This document shows positions 53,296 through 62,809 of a stretch of 64,000 nucleotides of DNA, piece by piece. A model generated the notes under the pieces. It had not been told where the DNA came from. It searched no databases and saw only the letters and a list, made by a program, of their open reading frames with translations. Source of the stretch: Sphingobacterium sp. xlx-96. Its GTDB lineage: Bacteria > Bacteroidota > Bacteroidia > Sphingobacteriales > Sphingobacteriaceae. A program made the translations under genes and the position numbers. The stretch covers positions 159,034 to 223,033 of the forward strand of contig NZ_WFKM01000011.1 in the NCBI RefSeq assembly GCF_011007365.1. Reading direction: 5' to 3'. Positions within the stretch are counted from its first letter, which is position 1. Each line of letters opens with the position of its first letter.

Positions 53296-54762
53296 ATGAG
53301 TGCTGAAGAAATTGCCCAAAAACTATGGAACCTCTGTAATGTCCTACGTGACGACGGAGTAACCTATCACCAATATTTGAATGAATTAACATATATCCTT
53401 TTCCTTAAGCTTTCAGAGGTTAGGAAATTTGAAAATGAAATTCCAGAAGAATACCGCTGGAAGAGATTCAAATCTGTAAAAGACAACAAAGAGCTATACG
53501 ATACATACCGTGAGTTGTTGGCTACGATTTCTGCAAAAACAGATAATGCAACTATAAAAGAGATCTATACCAATGCTTCCAGTATGCTCCGCAAGCCCGT
53601 CAATCTACGCACATTAGTGACAGCTATAGACGGTATCGATTGGTTTGAGGATACAGAGAAAGATCAGATCGCAACGATTTATGAGGAATTGTTAGAGAAA
53701 AATGCAAACGAAAAGAAATCTGGTGCTGGTCAATACTTCACACCACGTCCTTTGATCAATGTAATGGTTGATCTCATGGTGCCTAAGATCGGTGAAAAAT
53801 GGAACGACCCTGCTGCGGGTACTTTTGGGTTTATGATCGCAGCCGACCATTATCTCAAAGAGAAAACAGACAACTATTTCACGCTAACGGAAAAAGATAG
53901 ACAGTTTCAAAAGTACGAAGCTTTTTCAGGTTGCGAGCTCGTACAAGACGCCCACCGCTTAGCATTAATGAATGCCAAGCTACACGGTATCGAGTCGCCC
54001 ATAGCACTAGCTGACACCTTGAGCCAAGAAGGCGAATCCTTCAAAGGATACGACGGTGTCTTAGCTAATCCTCCTTTCGGCACTAAAAAAGGAGGCGAAC
54101 GACCAACACGTACGGATTTAACGTTCTTAAGCTCAAATAAGCAGCTGAATTTCTTACAGCACATCTACCGTTCACTACATAATGATGGTAAAGCGCGTGC
54201 AGCTGTGGTATTGCCAGACAACGTATTGTTTGAAGACGGTGACGGTTTAAAGATCCGTCGTGACTTGATGGACAAGTGTAATCTACATACCATACTACGT
54301 CTTCCAACAGGAATATTTTACGCAGCTGGTGTCAAGACGAACGTTTTATTCTTCACCCGAGAAAATACTGAAACCGGCAACACTAAAAACGTATGGGTTT
54401 ACGACATGCGTACCAATGCTCCAAGTTTCGGTAAGCGCACACCATTCACCCGTGCAGCATTTGCCGATTTCGTGAAGGCATATACTGGTGGTATTTCAAT
54501 AGATGAGGCCAAAGAAAACTGGCAAGGAAATATTGATGAAGTTAAACGTGCAGAAATAGCCAAAGAAGATAACCGTTGGCAAGTATTCAGCCGTGAGGCC
54601 ATTGCAGCCAAAGGGGATTCGCTGGATATTGGTTTAATAGCGGATAGTTCGTTAAGTAACGGGGACGATCTCGGCGAACCAATAGATATCGCAAAAGAAG
54701 CTATGTTGGAGCTGAATGCAATTAATAAAGAATTGGAAGATTTGATAAAGGAGTTGAGCTAA
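53296..54762 (+). CDS. hsdM: Type I restriction-modification M subunit (N6-adenine methyltransferase)
   Basis: 488 aa. HsdM_N helical domain (about 5-130), SAM-binding motif I NDPAAGTFGFMIA (about 170-182), catalytic motif IV ANPPFGT (about 257-263), and GAGQYFTPRPLINVMVDLMV before them. In motif I, the second Gly position is Phe (GTFGF instead of GTGGF). Methylates adenines in the HsdS-defined site. The hsdS start codon shares its A with the last base of the hsdM stop. Confidence 0.95.
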   Translation: MSAEEIAQKLWNLCNVLRDDGVTYHQYLNELTYILFLKLSEVRKFENEIPEEYRWKRFKSVKDNKELYDTYRELLATISAKTDNATIKEIYTNASSMLRKPVNLRTLVTAIDGIDWFEDTEKDQIATIYEELLEKNANEKKSGAGQYFTPRPLINVMVDLMVPKIGEKWNDPAAGTFGFMIAADHYLKEKTDNYFTLTEKDRQFQKYEAFSGCELVQDAHRLALMNAKLHGIESPIALADTLSQEGESFKGYDGVLANPPFGTKKGGERPTRTDLTFLSSNKQLNFLQHIYRSLHNDGKARAAVVLPDNVLFEDGDGLKIRRDLMDKCNLHTILRLPTGIFYAAGVKTNVLFFTRENTETGNTKNVWVYDMRTNAPSFGKRTPFTRAAFADFVKAYTGGISIDEAKENWQGNIDEVKRAEIAKEDNRWQVFSREAIAAKGDSLDIGLIADSSLSNGDDLGEPIDIAKEAMLELNAINKELEDLIKELS

Positions 54763-56297
54763 TGGAAAAGGTATTCCCTAAGGGATGGGTAGAGACGGAA
54801 TTTACTAATTTAATAGCACATGTTTTAGGTGGTGATTGGGGAAAAGATGTTGACTTTGAGGATGAAAATTATGTTGAAGTATATTGCATTAGAGGTAGTG
54901 AGATTAAAAATTGGAGTACGCATTTTGGTGATACTGCGGTAGTTAGAAAGATCAAGAAGTCGAGTCTTGATAGTCGACGATTAATAAATGGCGACATACT
55001 CTTAGAAATTTCAGGAGGTGGTCCTGACCAACCGGTTGGCAGAGTGGTTTTGATCACAGAAAATACCTTTGATAGATTGCCCGAACTACCTTTAGTTTGT
55101 ACAAACTTTTTGAGATTAATTCGCCCCGTGTCACAAATCAATTCAAGTTATTTTTGTTCATATCTAGATTTTTTTTATTACAGCGGAGAAGTTGTTAAAT
55201 ATCAAGGTGGTAGTAATAATTTACGTAACTTAAAATATAAGGAATATGAGACAATACAAATCCCTCTCCCTCCACTAGCCGAACAAGAACGAATTGTCGT
55301 CAAGTTGGATAAACTCTTTGCCCAACACGAAAAGATAAAAGCAGCACTTGACCGTATTCCGCAATTGCTAAAAAATTTCCGTCAGCAAGTATTGACTCAT
55401 GCAGTCACGGGAAAACTAACCGAACAATGGCGGGAAGGTAATGACTTGATGGATATAGATGTTTATTATAATCAAATAACATTAGATCTCGAAAATCATT
55501 ATAACGATAAGTTAGAATTAGCAAAGAGAAACAAACTAACTAAACCCAAGGATCAAAAGAAAAATAAAAAATCAGAGAAAGGAAATATAATACTGCCTGA
55601 ATTGCCAAACAATTGGAGGTATTATAGATGTGAAGATATTTGTTATTTAGTTACTGACGGTGCGCACCATCGACCTACTTATATAGATCAAGGTATCAAA
55701 TTTCTAAGTGTTAAAAATGTGCGACCTTTTACGATTAATGATACAGATACAAAATATATTTCTCCGGAAGAGCACAGCAAACTAATTACAAGATGTAATC
55801 CTGAAGCAGGAGATATTCTTTATACAAAAATAGGAGCTACATACGGATACGCTTCAGTAATAGAACTAAATTATGAATTTAGCATTTTCGTAAGTTTAGC
55901 ATTGATAAAACCGTCTAGAAAAATTCTATCGAAATATTTAGAAATAGCATTTAATTCTGGATTAGTTTTTAACCAGGCACATTTTAAAGTTTCCGGAATT
56001 GGAGTTCCTGATTTGCATTTAATTGAAATTAGAGATTTTGCAATTCCATTAACACCTCTTCAAGAACAAGAGGAAATCGTTCGTCGAGTAGAAAGCCTTT
56101 TTGCCAAAGCCGACATTATAGAAGCACGTTACCAAACCTTAAAAGCCAAAATAGACTGCTTACCGCAAGCCATTTTAAACAAAGCATTCAAAGGCGAACT
56201 GGTTCCTCAACTTCCTACAGATGGTGATGCGAAGGATTTGTTAGCAGAGATTATGGCGTTGAAGAAAGAAATTGCAGGTAAAAAGAAACAAAAATGA
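54762..56297 (+). CDS. hsdS: Type I restriction-modification specificity subunit S
   Basis: 511 aa with two target-recognition domains (about 1-170 and 285-430) and two conserved regions: LPPLAEQERIVVKLDKLFAQ (centre) and LTPLQEQEEIVRRVESLFAK (end), each followed by a long spacer helix (AALDRIPQLLKNFRQQVLTH; KIDCLPQAILNKAFKGELVP). Defines a bipartite DNA sequence for HsdM and HsdR. Overlaps the following HEPN-like gene by 4 bp. Confidence 0.94.
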   Translation: MEKVFPKGWVETEFTNLIAHVLGGDWGKDVDFEDENYVEVYCIRGSEIKNWSTHFGDTAVVRKIKKSSLDSRRLINGDILLEISGGGPDQPVGRVVLITENTFDRLPELPLVCTNFLRLIRPVSQINSSYFCSYLDFFYYSGEVVKYQGGSNNLRNLKYKEYETIQIPLPPLAEQERIVVKLDKLFAQHEKIKAALDRIPQLLKNFRQQVLTHAVTGKLTEQWREGNDLMDIDVYYNQITLDLENHYNDKLELAKRNKLTKPKDQKKNKKSEKGNIILPELPNNWRYYRCEDICYLVTDGAHHRPTYIDQGIKFLSVKNVRPFTINDTDTKYISPEEHSKLITRCNPEAGDILYTKIGATYGYASVIELNYEFSIFVSLALIKPSRKILSKYLEIAFNSGLVFNQAHFKVSGIGVPDLHLIEIRDFAIPLTPLQEQEEIVRRVESLFAKADIIEARYQTLKAKIDCLPQAILNKAFKGELVPQLPTDGDAKDLLAEIMALKKEIAGKKKQK

Positions 56298-57067
56298 AAA
56301 ATCCAACTGAGTTACTAAGGGATTTTTTTGACAAATCGCTCCTGATCAAACTTTCAACAGAACCAATCGATCATAGCTGGGGTGAAAATCTAAAAAATCA
56401 CATCAGTAATCATGCTTTCACTGATCCTTTTAACGTAGATGAACAAACTGATCCAGAACAAGTTCAACATTTCAATAGGTTGATGAAAACTGAAGGTGAT
56501 ACTATAAAATGGCGAAAGTTAATACCTTCGGGCAATCAACTTTACATAAAACCGGAAAACAAGGAAGAGCTTATTCCAGATGCTGTATCTCAACTTTACC
56601 TTCAATTAAGCATTCCTATTTTTGAAAATTTTATAGTCTTATTGGAAAATTTTTTACCTAAAAAAGTCAGGAGGAATAGCTTCGAAATTATTAATGATTT
56701 CTATCTTGAATTTAAATTTGAGCTAAAAGAACTGGACGATAAAAAGGTATCCTACAAATATCCAACTATTCTATTACTTCATAATTTGCGTCTATTCCGC
56801 AATTCTATCACTCATTCGGACAGTAAAGTATCAGACCTTGAAAAAGAATTTATCAAATACAACGAATGTGTAGACAAAAAGAAGAAAGGATATGAAGACT
56901 TAGATCATCTTTCAAAAATTATATTTTGTTACAGGTTTTCAAAGGACGGTTCTAAAATTTTCTTAGACAAGGAAGCATTTGAAAATTTATCAGATTTATA
57001 TTCACAGTTAGCTTACATTGGCTATTTATGCTTTTGTAAGAAGAACAATCATAATCCGGAGTTTTAA
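56294..57067 (+). CDS. HEPN-like protein in the type I RM operon
   Basis: 257 aa, unrecognised as a whole. A helical region contains LHNLRLFRNSITHSDSKV with R169-NSIT-H174, an R-x4-H motif with a polar residue after R, the signature of HEPN ribonucleases. The frame overlaps hsdS by 4 bp (ATGA), so it is translated with the restriction genes. Type I RM operons elsewhere carry anticodon nucleases (PrrC, RloC) that act if restriction is blocked; this protein is not PrrC (no ATPase domain) but could play a similar role. Function inferred from motif and position. Confidence 0.62.
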   Translation: MKNPTELLRDFFDKSLLIKLSTEPIDHSWGENLKNHISNHAFTDPFNVDEQTDPEQVQHFNRLMKTEGDTIKWRKLIPSGNQLYIKPENKEELIPDAVSQLYLQLSIPIFENFIVLLENFLPKKVRRNSFEIINDFYLEFKFELKELDDKKVSYKYPTILLLHNLRLFRNSITHSDSKVSDLEKEFIKYNECVDKKKKGYEDLDHLSKIIFCYRFSKDGSKIFLDKEAFENLSDLYSQLAYIGYLCFCKKNNHNPEF

Positions 57068-57080
57068 AAAAATTAATAAG

Positions 57081-57731
57081 ATGGATTTAACTATTTTAAA
57101 TTCTGCCCTAATAGGATCTATCGCAGGTAGCCTTCTAACATTTATCATAACGTTTTTTCAAGATAGTGTAAGGTTCAAAAGGGAAATGAAAAAGCAAACA
57201 CATTTGCGCATTCTTGAAAAGGCAGAAAAAGCCGTAGGTTATCATTTTACATACTATACAAAGCTCATCGAAATGCAAAAGGTCTTTGAAGTGATGAAAG
57301 GAGCATTGGATGAGTACCAAAACAAAGCTGAAGGCCTAGAGGCAATATTTCCTAAATTACAAGAAGTAAGTCTAATAATTTCGAAGCTCCAAAATGATTA
57401 TCAGATAGAAGCAAATTCTATATTCCTATATATTGAATCGAATGTATTTAATGACTGGTATGATAACAAAATAGAGGAGCTGACCAACTGTTTAGTTCAA
57501 TTTAAAGCGAATCAGAATGCCTTTGAAGAAAGCCTTGCACAGTACATGCAATATGTCGGGATGGAATGGACTCAACAAGATGATGCATGGAAAAATGTGA
57601 TTAAATATGCTGGCAGTATGCAACTAGACATCGATAATATTCTTGTCGTTTTGAAAGAATATATTCAGATTTCAAAAGATATCGTTACAGAAATTAGAGT
57701 AAAAGTTCCTAGAAAGCATCTCAAAATTTAA
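57081..57731 (+). CDS. Single-span membrane protein with coiled-coil
   Basis: 216 aa from ATG 57081 (MDLTILNSALIGSIAGSLLT); the longer frame begins in the preceding gene. One N-terminal membrane segment (about 5-25), then helical coiled-coil sequence (IEMQKVFEVMKGALDEYQNK; FPKLQEVSLIISKLQNDYQI). Reminiscent of small membrane anchors in defence loci, but not a family I can name. 13 bp after the HEPN-like gene, so likely the same operon. Confidence 0.6.
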   Translation: MDLTILNSALIGSIAGSLLTFIITFFQDSVRFKREMKKQTHLRILEKAEKAVGYHFTYYTKLIEMQKVFEVMKGALDEYQNKAEGLEAIFPKLQEVSLIISKLQNDYQIEANSIFLYIESNVFNDWYDNKIEELTNCLVQFKANQNAFEESLAQYMQYVGMEWTQQDDAWKNVIKYAGSMQLDIDNILVVLKEYIQISKDIVTEIRVKVPRKHLKI

Positions 57732-57778
57732 TGAGGACGAATCTTAACTAAAAATCGACGCAGAAATAGCTAATTATT

Positions 57779-58603
57779 ATGAGCAAAACGATTAAAATAA
57801 ATACGCCATCAACTATAGACTTTCAAAAACTCTATGACTTCCTATGGGAGTCTGATCCGTCCGTATTTGCGATAGGTCGTTCTCCGGACATTGTATACTT
57901 CTATCGCGACGGGTATTCTACGCGTGGTATTGATGTTTCCAAAGAAGACGGTGGGTATGAAGTTCGATTGACCACATTAGCTAATTCTGCAGATTATAAG
58001 CTAACAAAGAGCGTCATACTATTTTTCGAAATGAACCCTGCTGATACGGTGATATGGTTTGAAGATAGGATGGTAGAATCCGCCAATATTTTCTCAGAGA
58101 ATGAGATAGACAACTACTTCAAACGTGATATAGAGTTGGTGTACCAATTATCGAATCAGCATAAAACAGCCATAACTTTATCTGCGGCAAATCACGACTA
58201 TTACCTAGGAGAGTATGCCTTTTCGAAGATCGACATGCAAACCGCTGGTTGGGAGATGCGGACTGAACAGCTAATACAGCAAGTATTATACAGATTACCT
58301 AAAAGCGAAAGTGATAACATCCTACAAATCGGCGAAGCTGAGGAGATGAAAATAGCCAAACTGGTCACTGCCGACGTTTCATACGTTTTGAAAAAGTATG
58401 ATGCATTGTTATTTAACAAAAGTATGAACAGCAATCGGATGCATGACATGGTATTCCTGACCAATGACATACTTAACGATAACTTACCAACGTCTTGGGA
58501 ACGTATAGACGACTACACCATTTTAGCTCCTGCGCTAGGTTGGGAGACATATTTGGAGTATGTCTGTAAAATGACCCCATTTCATCAACCTGAATTGTTT
58601 TAG
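57779..58603 (+). CDS. Hypothetical protein, 274 aa
   Basis: Soluble alpha/beta protein starting MSKTIKINTPSTIDFQKLYD, with SPDIVYFYRDGYSTRGIDVS, SVILFFEMNPADTVIWFEDR and LGWETYLEYVCKMTPFHQPE. Two-part structure: an N-terminal beta-rich domain (about 1-110) and a C-terminal helical part. Not recognised. Follows the membrane protein by 47 bp in the RM-linked group. Confidence 0.6.
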   Translation: MSKTIKINTPSTIDFQKLYDFLWESDPSVFAIGRSPDIVYFYRDGYSTRGIDVSKEDGGYEVRLTTLANSADYKLTKSVILFFEMNPADTVIWFEDRMVESANIFSENEIDNYFKRDIELVYQLSNQHKTAITLSAANHDYYLGEYAFSKIDMQTAGWEMRTEQLIQQVLYRLPKSESDNILQIGEAEEMKIAKLVTADVSYVLKKYDALLFNKSMNSNRMHDMVFLTNDILNDNLPTSWERIDDYTILAPALGWETYLEYVCKMTPFHQPELF

Positions 58604-58694
58604 TTATCTTATTGCTAATCGTTACAACAAAAATATAAAGCCCATATTTTATAGAATCCTTAAAGAAGGGACACTTTTACACCACGACGTATAA

Positions 58695-59327
58695 ATGAAA
58701 AATACATTAGCTATATTAATAGTCACTACAATAATATCGAGTTGTTCTAGTAGAACTAACCAAGAAAACGATCAATCGACTGAAAGTCAGTATTACACAG
58801 AGCAACCTAGCGTTCAATATCAAGAGCAAGCTCTTCAAGAAGAACAAAGTAAAACTGAACAAATGCGAGATCCTTTGGAAGGATTACGGCATGAACCAAT
58901 TACAGAAACAAAACGAACAGTCAATCCCGATGGGTCGATTACAGAGTATTCTACAACAACCGACGGAGTCAATACCTCCACTTCTACAAAAACATATACA
59001 CCCAATACATATTCGCGTAGCTCAGATAACAACAAAGTTGATTTTGAAGAAGCATACGAATATGCTAAAAAAGCCTACAGAAATAGTGATGACATTGACT
59101 ATGCTCAAGATTATTTAAAAAAAGCGATGAATGCTTTCTCCAATGCGGAGACAAAAGCCAATAATATAGATTGTTCCAATGCGACGTGGTCAGCATCGGA
59201 TGGGTATAGTAATGCTAAAAAAGGATATAATTCAGATACGTCCGAAGATATTGAATACTACGCAAAGAAAGCAATGAATAATGCCGAAGAAGGAATATCT
59301 TATGTAGAAAATTGCGAAAGGGAATAA
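58695..59327 (+). CDS. Lipoprotein, 210 aa
   Basis: Lipobox IISSCSSRTN. Then a Gln/Glu/Thr-rich spacer (about 25-110, low complexity with ITEYSTTTDGVNTSTSTKTY), and a helical C-terminal domain with two related segments (FEEAYEYAKKAYRNSDDIDY; DTSEDIEYYAKKAMNNAEEG), suggesting an internal repeat with conserved DIxYA. Envelope-located, function unknown. Last gene before the Septu pair. Confidence 0.6.
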   Translation: MKNTLAILIVTTIISSCSSRTNQENDQSTESQYYTEQPSVQYQEQALQEEQSKTEQMRDPLEGLRHEPITETKRTVNPDGSITEYSTTTDGVNTSTSTKTYTPNTYSRSSDNNKVDFEEAYEYAKKAYRNSDDIDYAQDYLKKAMNAFSNAETKANNIDCSNATWSASDGYSNAKKGYNSDTSEDIEYYAKKAMNNAEEGISYVENCERE

Positions 59328-59622
59328 GGCATTCGGCCTTACACTATTCTGCAGTTATGTCGCAATTATGTAAATAAGGGGCTTGAGAAGGAGCTGTACT
59401 TCTTTCGGGATGTCGTCAAAGAGGCATTTCTCTCGTAGGACTTAGGCCATCGGGAAGCAAATGTTTAAGAAGGCACTCCTTGTAAAGTATTGCCAGTGCG
59501 GCTAATATACAGATCTCCAAAGCAAAAAGAAGAAAGAAGAAAGTATACTGTTCAAATCTTAGCTTTTTTTTATTACTTTGTATATAGAAAATCTAATAAG
59601 AACAAAAAACTAATTTGATCCA
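59328..59622. other. Intergenic region before the Septu operon
   Basis: Starts with a short hairpin (AAGGC ATTC GGCCTT) just after the lipoprotein stop, likely a weak terminator. Near its end the sequence TTACTTTG (about 59573-59580) could be the -7 element for ptuA. Nothing else seen. Confidence 0.35.
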
Positions 59623-60930
59623 GTGAAGATAAAAAATGTACATATTGACAATATTGGAAGGTTTTCCGATCTAGAAATTGGCTTTACCAACACTGATGAC
59701 CAAATCGTAAAACACATCATCTTGATAGGTAATAATGGATCCGGTAAGACTACTATATTAGAGTCCATTTCTTTAGCATTGAGTTGGTTTGTATCAAGGG
59801 TGAAAAGCGAGAAGGGTAATGGAATGCAGATTCAAGAGTTGTCTATTAACAATAAAGCGAATGCTGGACACATAAGGATTGATGTAGAAGATCATAATAC
59901 CCCATTTCGATGGACTATTTCCAAGTCTAAAAAAGGCAAGAAGAATGAAGTGCCGACAAATTTAGAAGGTGTCAATAGATTGGCCGATTTATATAGAACC
60001 AATTATACACAAGATGATGATCTTTCATTTCCTTTACTTACTTATTATGATGCCAATAGAGGTGTTCTAGATATACCCGTTCGGATCAGAACAAAACATA
60101 ACTTTGAACAGTTAAATGGGTATGACAATTCTTTGAAAGGTATTGTCGATTACCGTACTTTTTTCGAATGGTTTAGAGAGAAAGAAGATTTAGAGAACGA
60201 GAGAAAAGTTAAACTAATAAATTCTATTGGCGGAAATTCAAATCTTGATGCCAGTTTTTTAGAGGAATTAAGGCAAGCGACGGATAAACAGTTGAATGTA
60301 GTTCGACAGGCGTTAACAACATTTTTGCCCGAGTTTGAGAATATACGGGTAGAGCGTAAGCCAAGAATACATTTAGCTGTCAATAAAAATGGTGAACACC
60401 TCAATCTGGAACAATTATCTCAAGGCGAAAAGTTAACCATGGCGATGGTAGGTGATATTGCTAGACGTTTAGCCATATTAAATCCAAAATTGGATAACCC
60501 GCTGCATGGATCCGGTATTGTTATTATTGACGAAGCTGAGTTACATCTACATCCCCAATGGCAAAGAAGCCTTATTAAGAGGTTGAATGATACGTTCCCT
60601 AATTGTCAATTTATTTACACAACGCATTCGCCATTATTGGTTAGCGATTTTAAAGATATTATCTGTTATTCATTATCTGATGGTGACCTAGAACCAGTAG
60701 ATCAGCTATTTGGTTTAGATGTCAATCAGGTTTTACTCGAAGCAATGAATACCGACGTTCGTAATTCTGAGGTACAAGACAATGTGGACAATTTTAGAGA
60801 TGCTATAGCAGATAAAAACGTAGATCTTGCCAGGACCTTATTTAGAACATTGAGTCAACAATTGCCCGACAATCATATCGAAATGATTAAATCACGCTTA
60901 TTATTGAGGAAAATCGAGCTGCAAAAATGA
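59623..60930 (+). CDS. ptuA: Septu ATPase PtuA
   Basis: 435 aa, GTG start. RecF/SMC-like ABC ATPase: MKIKNVHIDNIGRFSDLEIG, Walker A IGNNGSGKTT (G36-T44), signature LSQGEKLTMAMVGD, Walker B GIVIIDEAELHLHPQWQ, H-loop IYTTHSPLLVSDF. Paired with an HNH nuclease (overlap 4 bp) it fits the Septu defence system, in which PtuA and PtuB form a complex that cuts DNA when ATP drops. Length is in the family range. Confidence 0.88.
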   Translation: MKIKNVHIDNIGRFSDLEIGFTNTDDQIVKHIILIGNNGSGKTTILESISLALSWFVSRVKSEKGNGMQIQELSINNKANAGHIRIDVEDHNTPFRWTISKSKKGKKNEVPTNLEGVNRLADLYRTNYTQDDDLSFPLLTYYDANRGVLDIPVRIRTKHNFEQLNGYDNSLKGIVDYRTFFEWFREKEDLENERKVKLINSIGGNSNLDASFLEELRQATDKQLNVVRQALTTFLPEFENIRVERKPRIHLAVNKNGEHLNLEQLSQGEKLTMAMVGDIARRLAILNPKLDNPLHGSGIVIIDEAELHLHPQWQRSLIKRLNDTFPNCQFIYTTHSPLLVSDFKDIICYSLSDGDLEPVDQLFGLDVNQVLLEAMNTDVRNSEVQDNVDNFRDAIADKNVDLARTLFRTLSQQLPDNHIEMIKSRLLLRKIELQK

Positions 60931-61556
60931 GGCGTATCAATAAAGGTCCAGAACCCGTTTCTTTAACTCAACTAAAGCTAGATCAACCCCTATTTACGTA
61001 TCAGGATATGGATGGTGCATATAGTGTTATTCGTTCAGATATCAGGCAGTCCTGTATTGCTGAACAGTTCTCATTGTGTGCTTACTGTTGTGATAGAGTT
61101 GATAATATTAGCAGTCACAATGAGCATATTATTCCGCAAAGTGATCCTATGGGTGCAAGTTTGACTTTAGAGTATACTAATATTGTTGCGAGTTGTAATT
61201 CCAACAATCATTGTGGTCATTTTAAGAAGAATAATGCTATTCCATTAACCCCCTTAATGGGCAATTGCGAGGGAGACATCATATATCAACTTAATGGTAA
61301 GATGACCCACAGAAATCCTGATGCACAACGTACTATTAGTATTTTGAACTTACGGAATTCAGCACTCAGCGAGAAAAGAAAGAATATAATTGATTTGATA
61401 ATTTTTGAGTATGTGGATGATCTCGGAGAAATGGTATTAGAAGATGTTGATTTTTTAGAACTCATGATTGATGAATTAAGAACACCAGATGCTGCTGGAA
61501 TGTTAGAGGCATTTTCGCCAGTAATTATTAATGTACTTAGGCAATTGATAACATAA
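60927..61556 (+). CDS. ptuB: Septu HNH nuclease PtuB
   Basis: 209 aa. Begins MRRINKGPEPVSLTQLKLDQ, the KGPEP-type start of PtuB/TIGR02646-like proteins. Zinc/HNH residues: LCAYCCDRV (C51, C54), HNEHIIPQSD (H64, E66, H67) and SCNSNNHCGHFKKNN. Overlaps ptuA by 4 bp. Predicted DNA nuclease that acts in complex with PtuA. Confidence 0.85.
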   Translation: MRRINKGPEPVSLTQLKLDQPLFTYQDMDGAYSVIRSDIRQSCIAEQFSLCAYCCDRVDNISSHNEHIIPQSDPMGASLTLEYTNIVASCNSNNHCGHFKKNNAIPLTPLMGNCEGDIIYQLNGKMTHRNPDAQRTISILNLRNSALSEKRKNIIDLIIFEYVDDLGEMVLEDVDFLELMIDELRTPDAAGMLEAFSPVIINVLRQLIT

Positions 61557-61611
61557 CTGCATATTCCGGTGATATGCAAGACGCCAATCTAAAATTCCCT
61601 ATCTTTACAAT

Positions 61612-62478
61612 ATGAATCAATTATCCCACTTGCCGGAAGATAAACAGAGAGAGATCCTAGCTGCCTTAGCTGTAATTAAAGATGTAGCTCCAGTTGCAAA
61701 AATAATTCTGTATGGAAGTTTCGCAAGCAACGATTGGGTGGATGATATTGATTTTGTTCATGGTGCAGAACTCGAATATCGTAGTGACTATGACTTTCTC
61801 GTAATATTGGAACAGATTGATGAGAAAGATTACAATATTAAAAGCAAAATTGTTAACCGAACTAAAAGCTTTCGGCACCGAGTTAGTCCGATGGTGCGTA
61901 GTATATCGTATGTGAATTATGGTTTGGAAACTGGACAATTCTTTTTTAAAGAGATAGTTGAAAGAGGAATAACATTGTTTGATAATGGCAATACAACGTT
62001 TTCTCCATCACGTCCGTTAACTATAGAGGAGCAGCGAGAATTAGCAAACGACTACTTTCGTTCTTATGTAAAAGGAGGCAGTAGACTTTTGAGAATTGTT
62101 AAGATAACACTTCCTGATTTTTTGGAGGATCAAGAGGAATTGAAAGAACTTTTGTTTGTACTTAGGCAGAGTTTTGAAAGCTTTTACGCAGGTTTGAGTT
62201 TAATTTTTAGGGGTTATAAACCCAAGAATCACGATTTAGATGAATTGCGTGATCTGACAAAAGTTATTTCAGATGATCTTAATTTTGTTTTTGTAACTTC
62301 TGATGAAAAAGAGGATTATAGACTCTATAGACTGTTAGATCGGAGTTACATTGACGCAAGGTATTCGTTGCATTACACGTTAGATTCTAACGATCTAATA
62401 AATCTTATAAAGAAAGCTGAAATATTAGAAAGAATTTCACTTCGATTATCAGAAGAAAGATTAAGGTCTTTAGAGTAG
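61612..62478 (+). CDS. Nucleotidyltransferase-HEPN (MNT-HEPN) fusion protein
   Basis: 288 aa. N-terminal MNT domain with YGSFASNDW (G35-S36) and RSDYDFLVIL (D59, D61); C-terminal HEPN-like helical domain (LFVLRQSFESFYAGLSLIFR; SYIDARYSLHYTLD). In two-gene MNT/HEPN toxin-antitoxin pairs the MNT protein modifies and silences the HEPN RNase; here both are in one chain. It follows ptuB by 55 bp, same strand, and may be an add-on to Septu or an independent unit. Convergent to the XRE gene 28 bp further on. Confidence 0.82.
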   Translation: MNQLSHLPEDKQREILAALAVIKDVAPVAKIILYGSFASNDWVDDIDFVHGAELEYRSDYDFLVILEQIDEKDYNIKSKIVNRTKSFRHRVSPMVRSISYVNYGLETGQFFFKEIVERGITLFDNGNTTFSPSRPLTIEEQRELANDYFRSYVKGGSRLLRIVKITLPDFLEDQEELKELLFVLRQSFESFYAGLSLIFRGYKPKNHDLDELRDLTKVISDDLNFVFVTSDEKEDYRLYRLLDRSYIDARYSLHYTLDSNDLINLIKKAEILERISLRLSEERLRSLE

Positions 62479-62506
62479 GTTGATTTGATTACAAATTTCT
62501 TTCTAT

Positions 62507-62779
62507 TTACTTCCTGTCTCTACGTAAGGGTAGATGTTTAGGTATTTCTATGTTGAAATTGAAAACCTCTGAAGGTTGTATTTCTAAAGCCTTGCACACA
62601 GCAATAAGACCACTTACCGACATATTATTTCCGCCTCTAATTATACGGTAAACTTGGCTATAACTGAATCCGGTTCTGTCTTCAATATCCTCCAAAGTAA
62701 TTCCCTTTTCATTAGATATTGACCATAGTCTTTCCCTAACTAGTTTTAGATTTCCCTTATCTATATATTGTTCGGCCAT
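62507..62779 (-). CDS. XRE-family helix-turn-helix regulator
   Basis: About 90 aa from ATG 62779 (MAEQYIDKGNLKLVRERLWS). HTH_XRE domain (about 13-72): GITLEDIEDRTGFSYSQVYR then IIRGGNNMSVSGLIAVCKAL. A TTG two codons earlier is the alternative start. A perfect palindrome lies 32 bp upstream (62810-62831), a likely autoregulatory operator. Confidence 0.85.
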   Translation of the reverse strand: MAEQYIDKGNLKLVRERLWSISNEKGITLEDIEDRTGFSYSQVYRIIRGGNNMSVSGLIAVCKALEIQPSEVFNFNIEIPKHLPLRRDRK

Positions 62780-62809
62780 AGACAAAGAGACATTTTAAAA
62801 AAGCTATTT

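Noticed and set aside
56294..57067. PrrC or RloC anticodon nuclease
   Set aside because: No ABC-type ATPase motifs in this or neighbouring genes; only a HEPN-like motif.
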